A DNA stretch of 6,579 nt from Synergistaceae bacterium (GCA_003446665.1 DMCT01000122.1:1-6579), one strand, 5' to 3'. Counted from the stretch's first letter, positions 1 to 6,319 are shown. A program made the numbers and translations. Notes: generated by a model from the letters alone, not told the origin.

Positions 1-1789
1 TGATCTCCACGAGTTCGTCCATGGCGATCCATTCGAGGGCTTTCTCCAGCGTCATCTCGATGGGAACATCGAGTTTGATCCCCTGCTCTTTTGTTGATGC
101 CCGGTGGTTGGTCGCCTGCTTTTTTTTCGTCGGGTTGCATGTCATGTCTTTTGGGCGAGAATGTTCCCCGATGACCATCCCCTCGTAAACCCTGCTCATG
201 GGGCTGATGAAAAGGACTCCGCGCTGTTGGAGGTTTTCAAGCTGGTAGGCCGTGGCGACGCCGGTTTCAATGCTGATCATGGAACCCCTTTCCCGAAAAC
301 GGATTTCACCTGCCCATGGACCGTATCCGTTGAAGGAAGAGGACATGATGCCCAGTCCTTTTGTGTCAGTCAAGAACTCGTTTCTGTATCCGATAAGACC
401 TCGCGTAGGGATCTGGAAGTCGAGTCTGACGAGCCCAGTCTGCAGGTTTTGCAGCCCTGTCATGCGTCCTCTTCGACGGGAAAGTTTTTCGAAGACGACA
501 CCCTGGAATTCCTCGGGAATGTCAATTGTAAGTGCTTCCATTGGTTCGAATATTTCCCCGTCAAGGTTTTCCGTAATGACTTCGGGCTTGGATACGCAGA
601 ATTCCAACCCCTCTCTTCGCATTTCCTCTATGAGGATGGCAAGATGGAGCTCTCCGCGTCCCGAGACCTTGACGCCGTCAGGTCGTCCGAGGTCTTCCAT
701 GTGGAGAGCCACGTTGGATTCCAGCTCCCGCTCAAGCCGACTTTTCAACTGTCTCAGGGTAATTGCCTGGCCTTCCTGGCCGGCGAAGGGGCCGTTGTTG
801 ACCAGAAAAAACATGGAAACCGTGGGTTCCTCAATGGAAAGGGGCGGGAGTGTCACCGGTTCTTCCAGCTGTGCGGAGAAGGTGTCGCCGATGTTGATTT
901 CCCCAGGTCCTGAAATCCAGACAATGTCACCTGCGGTAACCTCTGAAACCTCGACTCTGTCCAGTCCCCTTGTAACCCAGAGACGAGCGGCCTTTTCGGT
1001 AAATGAACCGGTTATTTCCCAGGCGCCCTCCTGTTTTGCGGAATCGATCCATCTCGACGTGGTACGGACGAAGACATCACCTTTTTGGAGGCTCCCCTGT
1101 AAAACCTTTCCGCAGCCGATCCTTCCGATGTATTCGTTCCATCCCAGAGTGGATACCTGCATGAGGAAAGGGCCTTCCTTGTTTGCCCGGGGCGGGCTGA
1201 CGTGGCTGATGATGGCATCGAGCAGTGCATCCATGCCGTTTCGTTCGCTCTCCTCGAGATCTTCCACAGCCCATCCTTCGAGGCCTGATCCGTAAACAAC
1301 CGGAAAATCAGCCTGCTCGTCGGAGGCACCGAGCTCGAAGAACAGGTCGAAGGTCCGGTTGAGAGCGTCCAGGGGATTTGAGCCCGGCCTGTCAGCCTTG
1401 TTGATGAAAACAAGAGGTTTCAGCCCGATCCTCAGTGCGTGCTGAAGTACGTAACGGGTCTGCGGCATGGGGCCTTCGTTTGCGTCGACAAGAAGAAGTA
1501 CGGAATCGACGGTAGAAAGAACGCGTTCGACTTCTCCGGAAAAATCCGCGTGGCCTGGGGTGTCGACGAGATTGATCAGGTATCCTTTCCATTCGACGGT
1601 GCAGTGTTTGGATCGGATTGTTATGCCCCGTTCTCTTTCGATGTCTCCACTGTCCATGATGCGTTCAGCGACTCGTGCGTTGTCCCTGAAGACCTTGGCG
1701 GCCCTGAACACGGCATCGATCAGTGTCGTCTTTCCATGGTCGATATGAGCGATGACCGCGATATTCCTGATTTTTTCAACTGGATGCAT
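1..1789 (-). CDS. typA: Translational GTPase TypA/BipA (3' end cut by window edge)
   Basis: This is a ribosome-binding GTPase of the elongation-factor family. TypA/BipA acts in the cytoplasm on 70S/50S particles and is linked to ribosome assembly and stress or cold adaptation. The reverse strand reads open from ATG 1789 to the window edge, giving 596 full codons. Visible GTPase motifs are P-loop AHIDHGKT (residues 14-21), switch I RGIT (54-57), DTPGH (76-80) and NKAD (130-133). They are followed by an EF-Tu-like beta-barrel domain, EF-G III/V-like domains with [18 protein letters not shown], and the TypA-type C-terminal block ([16 protein letters not shown], then [20 protein letters not shown]). 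TypA proteins are about 600-615 residues, so I estimate that only 10-25 residues are missing after the final visible DELVEI. The start is supported by GAGAGG at 1795-1800, five bases upstream, and by a promoter at 1845-1873. The product is clear; only the C-terminus is unseen. Confidence 0.97.
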   Translation of the reverse strand, partial: MHPVEKIRNIAVIAHIDHGKTTLIDAVFRAAKVFRDNARVAERIMDSGDIERERGITIRSKHCTVEWKGYLINLVDTPGHADFSGEVERVLSTVDSVLLLVDANEGPMPQTRYVLQHALRIGLKPLVFINKADRPGSNPLDALNRTFDLFFELGASDEQADFPVVYGSGLEGWAVEDLEESERNGMDALLDAIISHVSPPRANKEGPFLMQVSTLGWNEYIGRIGCGKVLQGSLQKGDVFVRTTSRWIDSAKQEGAWEITGSFTEKAARLWVTRGLDRVEVSEVTAGDIVWISGPGEINIGDTFSAQLEEPVTLPPLSIEEPTVSMFFLVNNGPFAGQEGQAITLRQLKSRLERELESNVALHMEDLGRPDGVKVSGRGELHLAILIEEMRREGLEFCVSKPEVITENLDGEIFEPMEALTIDIPEEFQGVVFEKLSRRRGRMTGLQNLQTGLVRLDFQIPTRGLIGYRNEFLTDTKGLGIMSSSFNGYGPWAGEIRFRERGSMISIETGVATAYQLENLQQRGVLFISPMSRVYEGMVIGEHSRPKDMTCNPTKKKQATNHRASTKEQGIKLDVPIEMTLEKALEWIAMDELVEI

Positions 1790-1844
1790 TGGAACCTCTC
1801 TTTTCCTTCCGGTTTTACCGCATATTTGTGACAAAGAAAAACGC

Positions 1845-1873
1845 ATCATATGCCCCAGAAGCATTTGCGTCAA
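1845..1873 (-). promoter_or_regulatory. Sigma-70-type promoter of typA
   Basis: On the minus strand, TTGACG (1868-1873) is followed by a 17-base spacer and TATGAT (1845-1850). Each hexamer is a 5/6 match to the housekeeping consensus at optimal spacing. Transcription would start near 1838, giving a leader of about 48 bases before the typA ATG at 1789. This is the best promoter match in the window. It is a consensus match only. Confidence 0.7.
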
Positions 1874-1996
1874 GAAGGGCGGGGCTGGATTCTCAAGGCG
1901 ATCCATACCCAAAAGAAGAAAGCCAATGCTCTGGGCAAGATGAGAAAGGTAGGCGAAAAGCTCGAAGCCTTGAACCTTTCCAAGGCTGCCAGCGTC

Positions 1997-2002
1997 TATA
2001 AT
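1997..2002 (+). promoter_or_regulatory. Possible -10 element for the flavoprotein gene
   Basis: There is a perfect TATAAT at 1997-2002, upstream of the flavoprotein start at 2022. The only -35-like hexamer is TTGAAC at 1970-1975, with a 21-base spacer, which is too long, and no extended -10 TGn precedes it. A start near 2009 would leave almost no leader before the Shine-Dalgarno at 2010. The true promoter may lie elsewhere in the 1790-2000 spacer. Confidence 0.25.
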
Positions 2003-2009
2003 GTCAATC

Positions 2010-2016
2010 GAGGTGG
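2010..2016 (+). promoter_or_regulatory. Ribosome binding site deciding the flavoprotein start
   Basis: GAGGTGG lies five bases before ATG 2022. The in-frame ATG at 2001 has no Shine-Dalgarno, and starting there would place this site inside the gene. It therefore favours the 493-residue product starting MTKRVTVIG over the 500-residue one. Confidence 0.7.
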
Positions 2017-2021
2017 TTTTG

Positions 2022-3503
2022 ATGACAAAACGGGTTACGGTTATCGGGTCGGGAGGAGCAGGTCTTGTTGCCGCAATCGCTGCCAGGAAGGCCGGAGCCG
2101 ATGTGGTCGTACTTTCAAAGACCACCCGTACCACGGCGACGTGTACGGCTTATGCTGCAGGGGTGTTTTCGCTTGCCTGCTGCGGCCTTTCGCCCGATGA
2201 GTATTTCAAAAAGACCATGGAAACGGGCCATTACTTAAACGACTCGGCTTTAGTGAAAATTCTGACAGAGGAAGCCGAAAGCACTTTCCAGACCCTTATG
2301 CGGTGGGGCGTCCGGATAAAAATGAAAAAAGGATCTGCCTCAGTCAGGGCCACGGCACCCAACGGGTTGATGGGTGGGGCCGGTTTCACCGGGGAATTGG
2401 CCGCTATTGCCGAAAGCGAGGGTGTCAGGTTCCTGGATTGGACGGTGGCGACGTCGCTTCGGTTGGAAAGAGGCCGTGTAGCAGGAGTCGAAATGGAGAA
2501 CTGGCGCACGGGGGAAAGGACGTGTATTCCTTCGGGCGCGGTTATTTTGGCGACGGGAGGCGGCGGCCAGATCTACAGTCACACCGACAACCCGGGCAGG
2601 ATTACCGGCGATGGCTACGCTCTGGCGTCGGATATCGGTGCGGTCTTTCGCGACATGGAGTTCGTGCAGTTTTACCCTCTCGGATGGGCGGAGCCCGGTT
2701 TCCCTAAGTGGATGGCGGACGTGGAACTTGTGGATTTCGTGAGGATAACCGACGCAGAGGGCAGGGAGTTTTTGAAAGAGGCAATGAAAGAATGGGGCTA
2801 TAAAAGCGGCAGCGAGGTAAGCCTTTATGCTCGCGACAAATGCGCCAGGCTTATGGCGGAAAAATCCGCAGAGGGTGGTGTCTTCGCCCACCTGGAGGAT
2901 TTGACAGACGGGCAATTGAAGGATCCTAAAGTGCAGTACTGCCTGACGTTGAACGCGGAGTTTTTCAGGAGTGTTAAGAGGCCTTTGCGGATGGCCCCGC
3001 TTGAACACTATTTTTGCGGAGGCGTGGTCATAGATGGTTTCGGTCGTACATCTGTAGACGGGCTTTATGCCTGTGGCGAGGTCACCGGTGGTGTCGACGG
3101 AGCAAACAGGGTTGGCGGAAACGCGCTGACGAATATCGTGGTTTTCGGGTACAGGGCCGGCAATATTGCGGCCAAAGAGTGCGAAAAAAGCCTTGGCCCC
3201 CTGGATGCAGGCGAGTGGAGGGGCCTTCATGCCATTTCTGAAAAAGGCGAAAGGCCGGGAGTGTTGCGCAAGGAACTGCAGGAAAAGGCCTGGGAGGCAC
3301 TGGGGCCTGTAAGGAGAGGACGGCAGATAGAGGAGTTCCTGGGGTACCTGGGGGATTTCGAAAACAGGACGATAGGCGTGGAAACTCCACTGGACCGTCT
3401 TTTTGCTCTTGAGATGAAAGGGCTGCACGCAACGGCAAAGGCCGTTGCCGAAGCAGCCCTGAAAAGGAAAGAAAGCCTGGGAACGCATTGGAGAATCGAC
3501 TGA
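2022..3503 (+). CDS. FAD-dependent oxidoreductase, fumarate reductase/succinate dehydrogenase flavoprotein family
   Basis: The predicted protein is a 493-residue soluble flavoprotein with no signal peptide or membrane segment. It starts directly with a Rossmann FAD-binding fold: VTVIGSGGAG (residues 5-14) and VVVLSK at 28-33. Later family motifs are ILATGGGGQIY (175-185), GDGYALASDIGA (197-208), EFVQFYPLG (213-221), an Arg in SLYARDKCARL (R271), EHYFCGGV (328-335) and the C-terminal FAD motif YACGEVTGGVDGANRVGGNAL (349-369). This architecture is shared by FrdA, SdhA and L-aspartate oxidase (NadB). It lacks the SHT-type His used for covalent FAD in SdhA/FrdA, so FAD is probably non-covalent. 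The usual QFHPTG segment reads QFYPLG. No iron-sulfur or membrane-anchor subunit gene is adjacent. The substrate is unknown; oxidation or reduction of a dicarboxylate, an aspartate-oxidase-like reaction or an enoate reduction are all possible. The family assignment is firm and the specific reaction is not. Confidence 0.88.
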   Translation: MTKRVTVIGSGGAGLVAAIAARKAGADVVVLSKTTRTTATCTAYAAGVFSLACCGLSPDEYFKKTMETGHYLNDSALVKILTEEAESTFQTLMRWGVRIKMKKGSASVRATAPNGLMGGAGFTGELAAIAESEGVRFLDWTVATSLRLERGRVAGVEMENWRTGERTCIPSGAVILATGGGGQIYSHTDNPGRITGDGYALASDIGAVFRDMEFVQFYPLGWAEPGFPKWMADVELVDFVRITDAEGREFLKEAMKEWGYKSGSEVSLYARDKCARLMAEKSAEGGVFAHLEDLTDGQLKDPKVQYCLTLNAEFFRSVKRPLRMAPLEHYFCGGVVIDGFGRTSVDGLYACGEVTGGVDGANRVGGNALTNIVVFGYRAGNIAAKECEKSLGPLDAGEWRGLHAISEKGERPGVLRKELQEKAWEALGPVRRGRQIEEFLGYLGDFENRTIGVETPLDRLFALEMKGLHATAKAVAEAALKRKESLGTHWRID

Positions 3504-3546
3504 CTCGGGTGCTTTCAGGTGTTTTTGGCGAACAGTCAGTATAACC

Positions 3547-3717
3547 GTCGTTGTACAAGCCCGCCGATTTTGCTGCGGCCAGCCATTTTCCCGCTGCGCC
3601 TGGCGTTTTTTCCAATAGGTACTGAAGGATCTGCTCCGGTTTTTTCAGGGGATATTTCTGCATGATGACGCGGAAGGTGGCAAGGAAGGAAAAAGAGAGA
3701 TCGCGAAGAAGACGGAA
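3547..3717 (-). pseudogene. Remnant of a minus-strand gene (C-terminal region of a hypothetical protein)
   Basis: In the 260-base gap between the flavoprotein and the toxin-antitoxin-like pair, one minus-strand frame reads like real protein. It runs from FRLLRDLSFSFLATFR through YPLKKPEQILQYLLEK and TPGAAGKWLAAAKSAGLYND. From memory, the stretch resembles a conserved block (roughly KYPxxxPxxIL...TPGEEGKWFAAAKDAGLYD) found near the C-terminus of uncharacterised bacterial proteins. No convincing start codon with a ribosome site precedes it, and the expected continuation is lost on both sides. Upstream it runs into the promoter of the pair, and downstream into the antisense of the flavoprotein end. 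I read it as the debris of a deleted gene. It could still be chance, since the identification rests on recall. Confidence 0.4.
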
Positions 3718-3731
3718 TGAATTACCTGAAA

Positions 3732-3740
3732 TGGTATGAT
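3732..3740 (+). promoter_or_regulatory. Possible extended -10 promoter of the toxin-antitoxin-like module
   Basis: TGGTATGAT matches an extended -10 (TGnTATAAT with one mismatch). No good -35 hexamer is seen 16-18 bases upstream, which extended -10 promoters can tolerate. Transcription would start near 3747, at the edge of the GGGAGG ribosome site, leaving a very short leader. No clear operator palindrome was seen. Confidence 0.35.
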
Positions 3741-3763
3741 TTATTCGGGAGGCGAAAAAGGCT

Positions 3764-4069
3764 TTGAACGCAAGACAAATATCGGTTCCGGAAGACTTGA
3801 GAAACCTCTTTTGGGACGTGGACATGACGAGTCTCGACCTGCAAAAGCACAAGGCTTTTGTCATAGAGCGGGTTCTAAACATGGGGGATCAGCATGCCTT
3901 GGTATGGCTTCGGTCGGTGGTTTCCGAAGAGGAGATTATGGAAGTCGTAAAAACCAGTCGCCGGTTGACCCGCAAGACGGCTCTTTGCTGGAAAAACATC
4001 CTCGGACTCTGCGAGGAGGAAATGCGATGTTTTGGGACGTCCTCGATCCAGCCAGGCTCGACCTGCTGA
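3764..4069 (+). CDS. Putative antitoxin-like protein of the DUF6922 type
   Basis: This is a small soluble protein of 101 residues. Its body follows the pattern I know from DUF6922 proteins: VPEDLRNLFWDVD (8-20), LDLQKHKAFVIERVL (24-38), ALVWLRSVVSEEEIMEVVKT (45-64) and SRRLTRKTALCWKNILGL (65-82). Such proteins are commonly encoded directly before AbiEii-family nucleotidyltransferases, so an antitoxin role is inferred from context. The start is TTG 3764, because a stop at 3737-3739 closes the frame and no ATG or GTG lies between. GGGAGG (3747-3752) stands 11 bases upstream, a rather long spacing, so initiation may be weak. The last 13 or so residues (from MRCFGTSS) are encoded in the 43-base overlap with the next gene and are probably not conserved. 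No DNA-binding domain is obvious, so autoregulation is unproven. Confidence 0.8.
   Translation: MNARQISVPEDLRNLFWDVDMTSLDLQKHKAFVIERVLNMGDQHALVWLRSVVSEEEIMEVVKTSRRLTRKTALCWKNILGLCEEEMRCFGTSSIQPGSTC
4015..4020 (+). promoter_or_regulatory. Ribosome binding site deciding the toxin-like gene start
   Basis: GGAGGA lies six bases before ATG 4027, inside the upstream coding region. The ATG at 4022 is only one base away and in the other frame, so 4027 is the start. The position supports translational coupling of the two genes. Confidence 0.7.
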
Positions 4070-4665
4070 AGAGCCTGGCACGCAAAGTGCCGGTCGGACA
4101 GTCGTATCTCGCGGGCGGAACGGCCCTGGCTCTTGTCCTGGGGCACAGGGAATCGGTGGATTTTGCCTGGTTTACGCCTGAATCATTCGACCCTGAAATC
4201 TTGTCACGACGACTGGAAAGCTTGGGCCCCGTCAGAATGGCCGAAACGGCGCCGGGTACTTTCATAGGATGGGTGGGCGACACCCAGATAACCTGGCTTC
4301 ATTTCCCTAACCCCATGATAGAGCCTTTTATCGAGACTCCCGAGGTTCAGGGATTAAAAATCGCGTCCCTGACAGACATCGCCATCACGAAATGGAACGC
4401 GCTGGCGAATCGGGGTTCCGTCAAGGATTTTTTCGACCTTTTCATCCTCGACAGGCATGGTGTCACCCTTAAGGACCTGTTTCCCCTTTTGGAAAAGAAA
4501 TATCCAGGCGCCAGGATAAACACGTACCACATGATAAAAAGCCTCTCCTGGTTTGACGACGCCGAAGCCGAACCCTGGCCGGTGCTCAGAAAACCCATAC
4601 ACTGGGAGGATCTCAAGAACCGGTTTCTCGCGATACAAAGGGAACTTTTTGCGCTGTTGCGGTAG
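4027..4665 (+). CDS. AbiEii-family nucleotidyltransferase (toxin-like), with atypical active site
   Basis: This 212-residue protein belongs to the AbiEii/AbiGii (DUF1814) nucleotidyltransferase-fold family, the toxin half of type IV-like abortive-infection and MenT-type modules. Some family members transfer nucleotides onto tRNA. Visible features are the N-terminal MFWDVLDPARLDLL, YLAGGTALALVLGHRESVDF (27-46), a Lys in DIAITKWNAL (K122) and RGSVKDFFDLFIL (129-141), which carries the usual C-terminal Asp residues. The typical motif is RxSxDhD. Here it reads R41-E-S43-V-D45-F-A47, so the second Asp of the metal-binding pair is Ala (codon GCC, one change from GAC). The reading frame is otherwise intact and of normal length. 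It overlaps the DUF6922-type gene by 43 bases with its own strong ribosome site. The family is clear. Whether it is an active toxin is open; it could be an impaired allele or a divergent variant. Confidence 0.88.
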   Translation: MFWDVLDPARLDLLKSLARKVPVGQSYLAGGTALALVLGHRESVDFAWFTPESFDPEILSRRLESLGPVRMAETAPGTFIGWVGDTQITWLHFPNPMIEPFIETPEVQGLKIASLTDIAITKWNALANRGSVKDFFDLFILDRHGVTLKDLFPLLEKKYPGARINTYHMIKSLSWFDDAEAEPWPVLRKPIHWEDLKNRFLAIQRELFALLR

Positions 4666-4688
4666 CTTTTGGAAATACGGGCGTCGAT

Positions 4689-4705
4689 CGCAAGGTGCGT
4701 TTTTT
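4689..4705 (+). terminator. Weak candidate terminator after the toxin-like gene
   Basis: CGCA-agg-TGCG (4689-4699) forms a 4-base-pair GC-rich hairpin followed directly by six T residues (4700-4705). It lies in the 38-base gap between two convergent genes, where a terminator is expected. The stem is short, and the T tract runs into the purC stop codon on the other strand. Confidence 0.3.
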
Positions 4706-5561
4706 ACTTCAGAAAAATCTTCTCCAGTTCCGCGGCAGAAAGTTGGTACTTCGCCGAAATTCTGCGCTTGTCTCCGGAAAGGCTCGTGGTAATGCACTCC
4801 CGTGCGTTTACGCAGCTTCTGTTTTCGCCCTTTTTGTAGCCGTTGCAAACGCGTAGCACGTCGGGGGAAATCTCATCGATAAGTGCGATGTGCCCGTCGC
4901 CGCTTTTAAGCCGCCCAAGTTCGATCTTGCCGTCCAGGACATGTAGCCCGCGTGCCGCGAACTCTTCGTAAATAACTTGGGCGATTTTTTTGACTAGTTC
5001 CTTGACGGTGGATACTTCTTCTTCTGTCATTACTCCGGCTCCCGTCAGCGAATCGAAGGTGATCAGCGTGTCAGTTTTGTCTTTGGTCCATGCCTCGATC
5101 ACCTGAGGAAGGTCCGCGCAGGGTCTGACGAAGGGGTAGCGGCGCCAGAAGCTCCCCATCGCGCTGTTTCTCCACGTCCACTCCAGGTTCAAAAGAGGAG
5201 CGGAACCTTCAAATTCGGGACCTTGTTCGGGCATACTGATGGGAGTGGCTGGTTCGACGATCATGACATTGTCTGAAACGGTGTCGATGTAGTGGGTCTG
5301 GATACCTCGTTTTGCCAGGAGTCTGAAGAAATACGTGGCAAATTTGCAGGCGACGGAACCCTTGCCCGGTATCTCGCCCACGACATTGTCGTACCCGGGG
5401 TCGAAAACGGGTTTGCCCTTTTCGTCGAAGTAGCCGGTGGCGCGGTCAGTGAACACAAAGGCGTATTTCCCCTTGTATTGCCCTGAAGGAATGCGGTAGA
5501 TATCCTTTGATTTTCCCGATGAAACGAAATTTTCCCTGGTGAGTATGCTTTGAAGTTCCAT
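4704..5561 (-). CDS. purC: Phosphoribosylaminoimidazole-succinocarboxamide synthase (SAICAR synthetase)
   Basis: SAICAR synthetase is the ATP-dependent cytoplasmic enzyme that joins CAIR and L-aspartate to give SAICAR in de novo purine synthesis. The 285-residue product shows the N-terminal GKSKDIY nucleotide-binding loop (16-22), FTDRATGYF (37-45), FDPGYDNVVG (53-62), FFRLLAKRGIQTHYID (78-93), WRNSAMGSFWRRYPF (130-144), DGKIELGRL (210-218) and DEISPDVLRV (229-238). The overall pattern fits the divergent short bacterial SAICAR synthetases rather than the E. coli type; the VRN segment common in the latter is WRN here. The ATG at 5559-5561 is chosen because AAGGAGG (5569-5575) lies seven bases upstream. 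A longer frame opening at TTG 5579 would put that site inside the gene. No other pur gene is adjacent, so it seems to be transcribed alone, convergent with the toxin-like gene. Confidence 0.92.
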   Translation of the reverse strand: MELQSILTRENFVSSGKSKDIYRIPSGQYKGKYAFVFTDRATGYFDEKGKPVFDPGYDNVVGEIPGKGSVACKFATYFFRLLAKRGIQTHYIDTVSDNVMIVEPATPISMPEQGPEFEGSAPLLNLEWTWRNSAMGSFWRRYPFVRPCADLPQVIEAWTKDKTDTLITFDSLTGAGVMTEEEVSTVKELVKKIAQVIYEEFAARGLHVLDGKIELGRLKSGDGHIALIDEISPDVLRVCNGYKKGENRSCVNARECITTSLSGDKRRISAKYQLSAAELEKIFLK

Positions 5562-5568
5562 CGTCAAT

Positions 5569-5575
5569 CCTCCTT
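5569..5575 (-). promoter_or_regulatory. Ribosome binding site deciding the purC start
   Basis: AAGGAGG, near-perfect, lies seven bases before ATG 5561 on the minus strand. It rules out the in-frame TTG codons at 5567 and 5579 as starts. Confidence 0.75.
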
Positions 5576-5586
5576 CCAACTTCCCA

Positions 5587-5614
5587 ATATTATCTGAAAA
5601 GGAAGTTATTTCAA
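5587..5614 (-). promoter_or_regulatory. Possible promoter of purC
   Basis: On the minus strand, TTGAAA (5609-5614) is followed by 16 bases and TAATAT (5587-5592, 4/6). An overlapping GATAAT (5589-5594) is a better hexamer but leaves only 14 bases. Transcription would start near 5580, just upstream of the ribosome site. The call is moderate to weak, resting on AT-rich context and placement. Confidence 0.35.
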
Positions 5615-5636
5615 TATACCCTATACCCTTTCAGGG
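5615..5636. repeat. Tandem TATACCC repeat followed by a small inverted repeat
   Basis: TATACCC occurs twice in direct succession (5615-5628). The second copy runs into CCCT-TTC-AGGG (5626-5636), a 4-base inverted repeat. The element sits just upstream of the presumed purC -35 and between the divergent purC and usp genes, where an operator could lie. It resembles no operator I recognise, and such short repeats can arise by chance. Confidence 0.35.
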
Positions 5637-5687
5637 AGTTCATCAGGAAGTCTTTCCCGTCGAGGGTCGTACATCATTGAGGAGTCT

Positions 5688-5716
5688 TTGAAAACATTGC
5701 TTTTTACTGTTAGAGT
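5688..5716 (+). promoter_or_regulatory. Possible promoter of the universal stress protein gene
   Basis: TTGAAA (5688-5693), 17 bases and TAGAGT (5711-5716, 4/6) form a plausible but imperfect sigma-70-type promoter. An alternative is TTGCTT (5697-5702) with TAACAT (5719-5724). The whole stretch 5685-5735 is AT-rich compared with its surroundings, which supports a promoter region. The exact hexamers are uncertain. Confidence 0.3.
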
Positions 5717-5781
5717 GATAACATAAACTTAAACAACAGGGTGGGTTTTAGGAGTAACAAACGTGAGGGAAGGTGATCGGG

Positions 5782-6243
5782 ATGAAAAAGGTGGTTGTCG
5801 CTATCGATGGAAGCGAGGTCAGCAAGAGCCTGATCGAATATGCCTTTCATTACGCCGAGAGGGAAAAAGACGTAGAGTTGATTTTCTTGCACGTAATAGA
5901 GTCATGGGAAAACAGACAAATCGAGTACAAGGGACATGTCGCCTACTTGCCGCCGCCCGAGAGCGAAATTCGCCAGCAGTTCAGTGAAATCGTCGAGGAA
6001 ATACGAAAAAAAACGGGTTCGCCGGTGAGATCCTATTCGGTTGAGGTAAGGGTCGGTATTTCCTATCAGGAGATCGTCGATTTCGCCACGGAACAGAAGG
6101 CAAAGCTGATCATGATAGGACATCGCGGGATAAGCGGACTCAGGCGGTTTATCATAGGCAGTGTCGCGGCAAAAGTTGTAGCGCACACCCCTTGCAGTGT
6201 CTACGTGCACATACCGGAGCAGGTGGCGGGCGAAAAGAAGTAA
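5782..6243 (+). CDS. Universal stress protein, UspA family
   Basis: This is a 153-residue single-domain cytoplasmic universal stress protein. Such proteins usually form dimers, and many bind ATP; they accumulate in starvation or other stress, but individual partners are mostly unknown. The protein begins with the typical strand and loop KKVVVAIDGSEVS (2-14, with Asp9 for adenine-nucleotide binding). It contains ELIFLHVIES (32-41) and IVDFATEQKAKLIMIGHRG (98-116). It ends with a complete G-2x-G-9x-G-S ATP-binding motif (G113, G116, G126, S127) and the closing strand CSVYVHIP. It is therefore likely of the ATP-binding subclass. ATG 5782 is preferred over the in-frame GTG 5773, because the ribosome site (AAGGTGA, 5770-5776) overlaps that GTG and is five bases from the ATG. 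It is divergent from purC and 76 bases upstream of the PEBP-like gene, with which it may be cotranscribed. Confidence 0.93.
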   Translation: MKKVVVAIDGSEVSKSLIEYAFHYAEREKDVELIFLHVIESWENRQIEYKGHVAYLPPPESEIRQQFSEIVEEIRKKTGSPVRSYSVEVRVGISYQEIVDFATEQKAKLIMIGHRGISGLRRFIIGSVAAKVVAHTPCSVYVHIPEQVAGEKK

Positions 6244-6303
6244 AATGCCTGAAAAAAGCAACTCTTTGGTGAGGAAGCCGGGTTATTTGGGGGCTCGTTT
6301 GTT

Positions 6304-6310
6304 GGAGGTG
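6304..6310 (+). promoter_or_regulatory. Ribosome binding site deciding the PEBP-like gene start
   Basis: GGAGGTG lies nine bases before GTG 6320. The in-frame ATG at 6245, one base after the usp stop, has only a weak AAGAAG upstream and would bury this site and the signal peptide inside the protein. Confidence 0.6.
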
Positions 6311-6319
6311 CTATTTCGG

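Noticed and set aside
104..1295. Long plus-strand open frames (104-913 and 252-1295)
   Set aside because: They are antisense to typA, which has every expected GTPase motif on the minus strand. Their translations show no recognisable domain.
1850..2200. Plus-strand frame of 116 codons starting MPQKHLRQEG
   Set aside because: It has no ribosome site, its ATG overlaps the typA -10 element, and its second half lies out of frame in the flavoprotein gene. Only the first 50 codons look coding-like.
2340..3488. Minus-strand frame of 382 codons
   Set aside because: It is an antisense shadow of the flavoprotein gene. Its Cys-, His- and Pro-rich composition is typical of reverse-strand translation, and it has no domain.
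3578..3611. GCCAG-17 bases-CTGGC followed by TTTTTT, a possible terminator after the flavoprotein
   Set aside because: The stem has only five pairs, the loop is long, one base separates it from the T tract, and the same bases are explained as part of the minus-strand gene remnant.
4354..4848. Minus-strand frame of 164 codons across the toxin/purC junction
   Set aside because: It is antisense to the toxin-like gene and out of frame with purC, and it has no motif.
5609..5640. GGGTAT hexamers on the minus strand resembling a general-stress sigma-B -10
   Set aside because: They arise from the TATACCC tandem repeat, there is no matching GTTT-type -35 at proper spacing, and they point towards purC rather than usp.
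6245..6319. Upstream ATG start for the PEBP-like gene, one base after the usp stop
   Set aside because: It has only a weak ribosome site and would add 25 residues before a clear signal peptide. GTG 6320 has GGAGGTG at good spacing.
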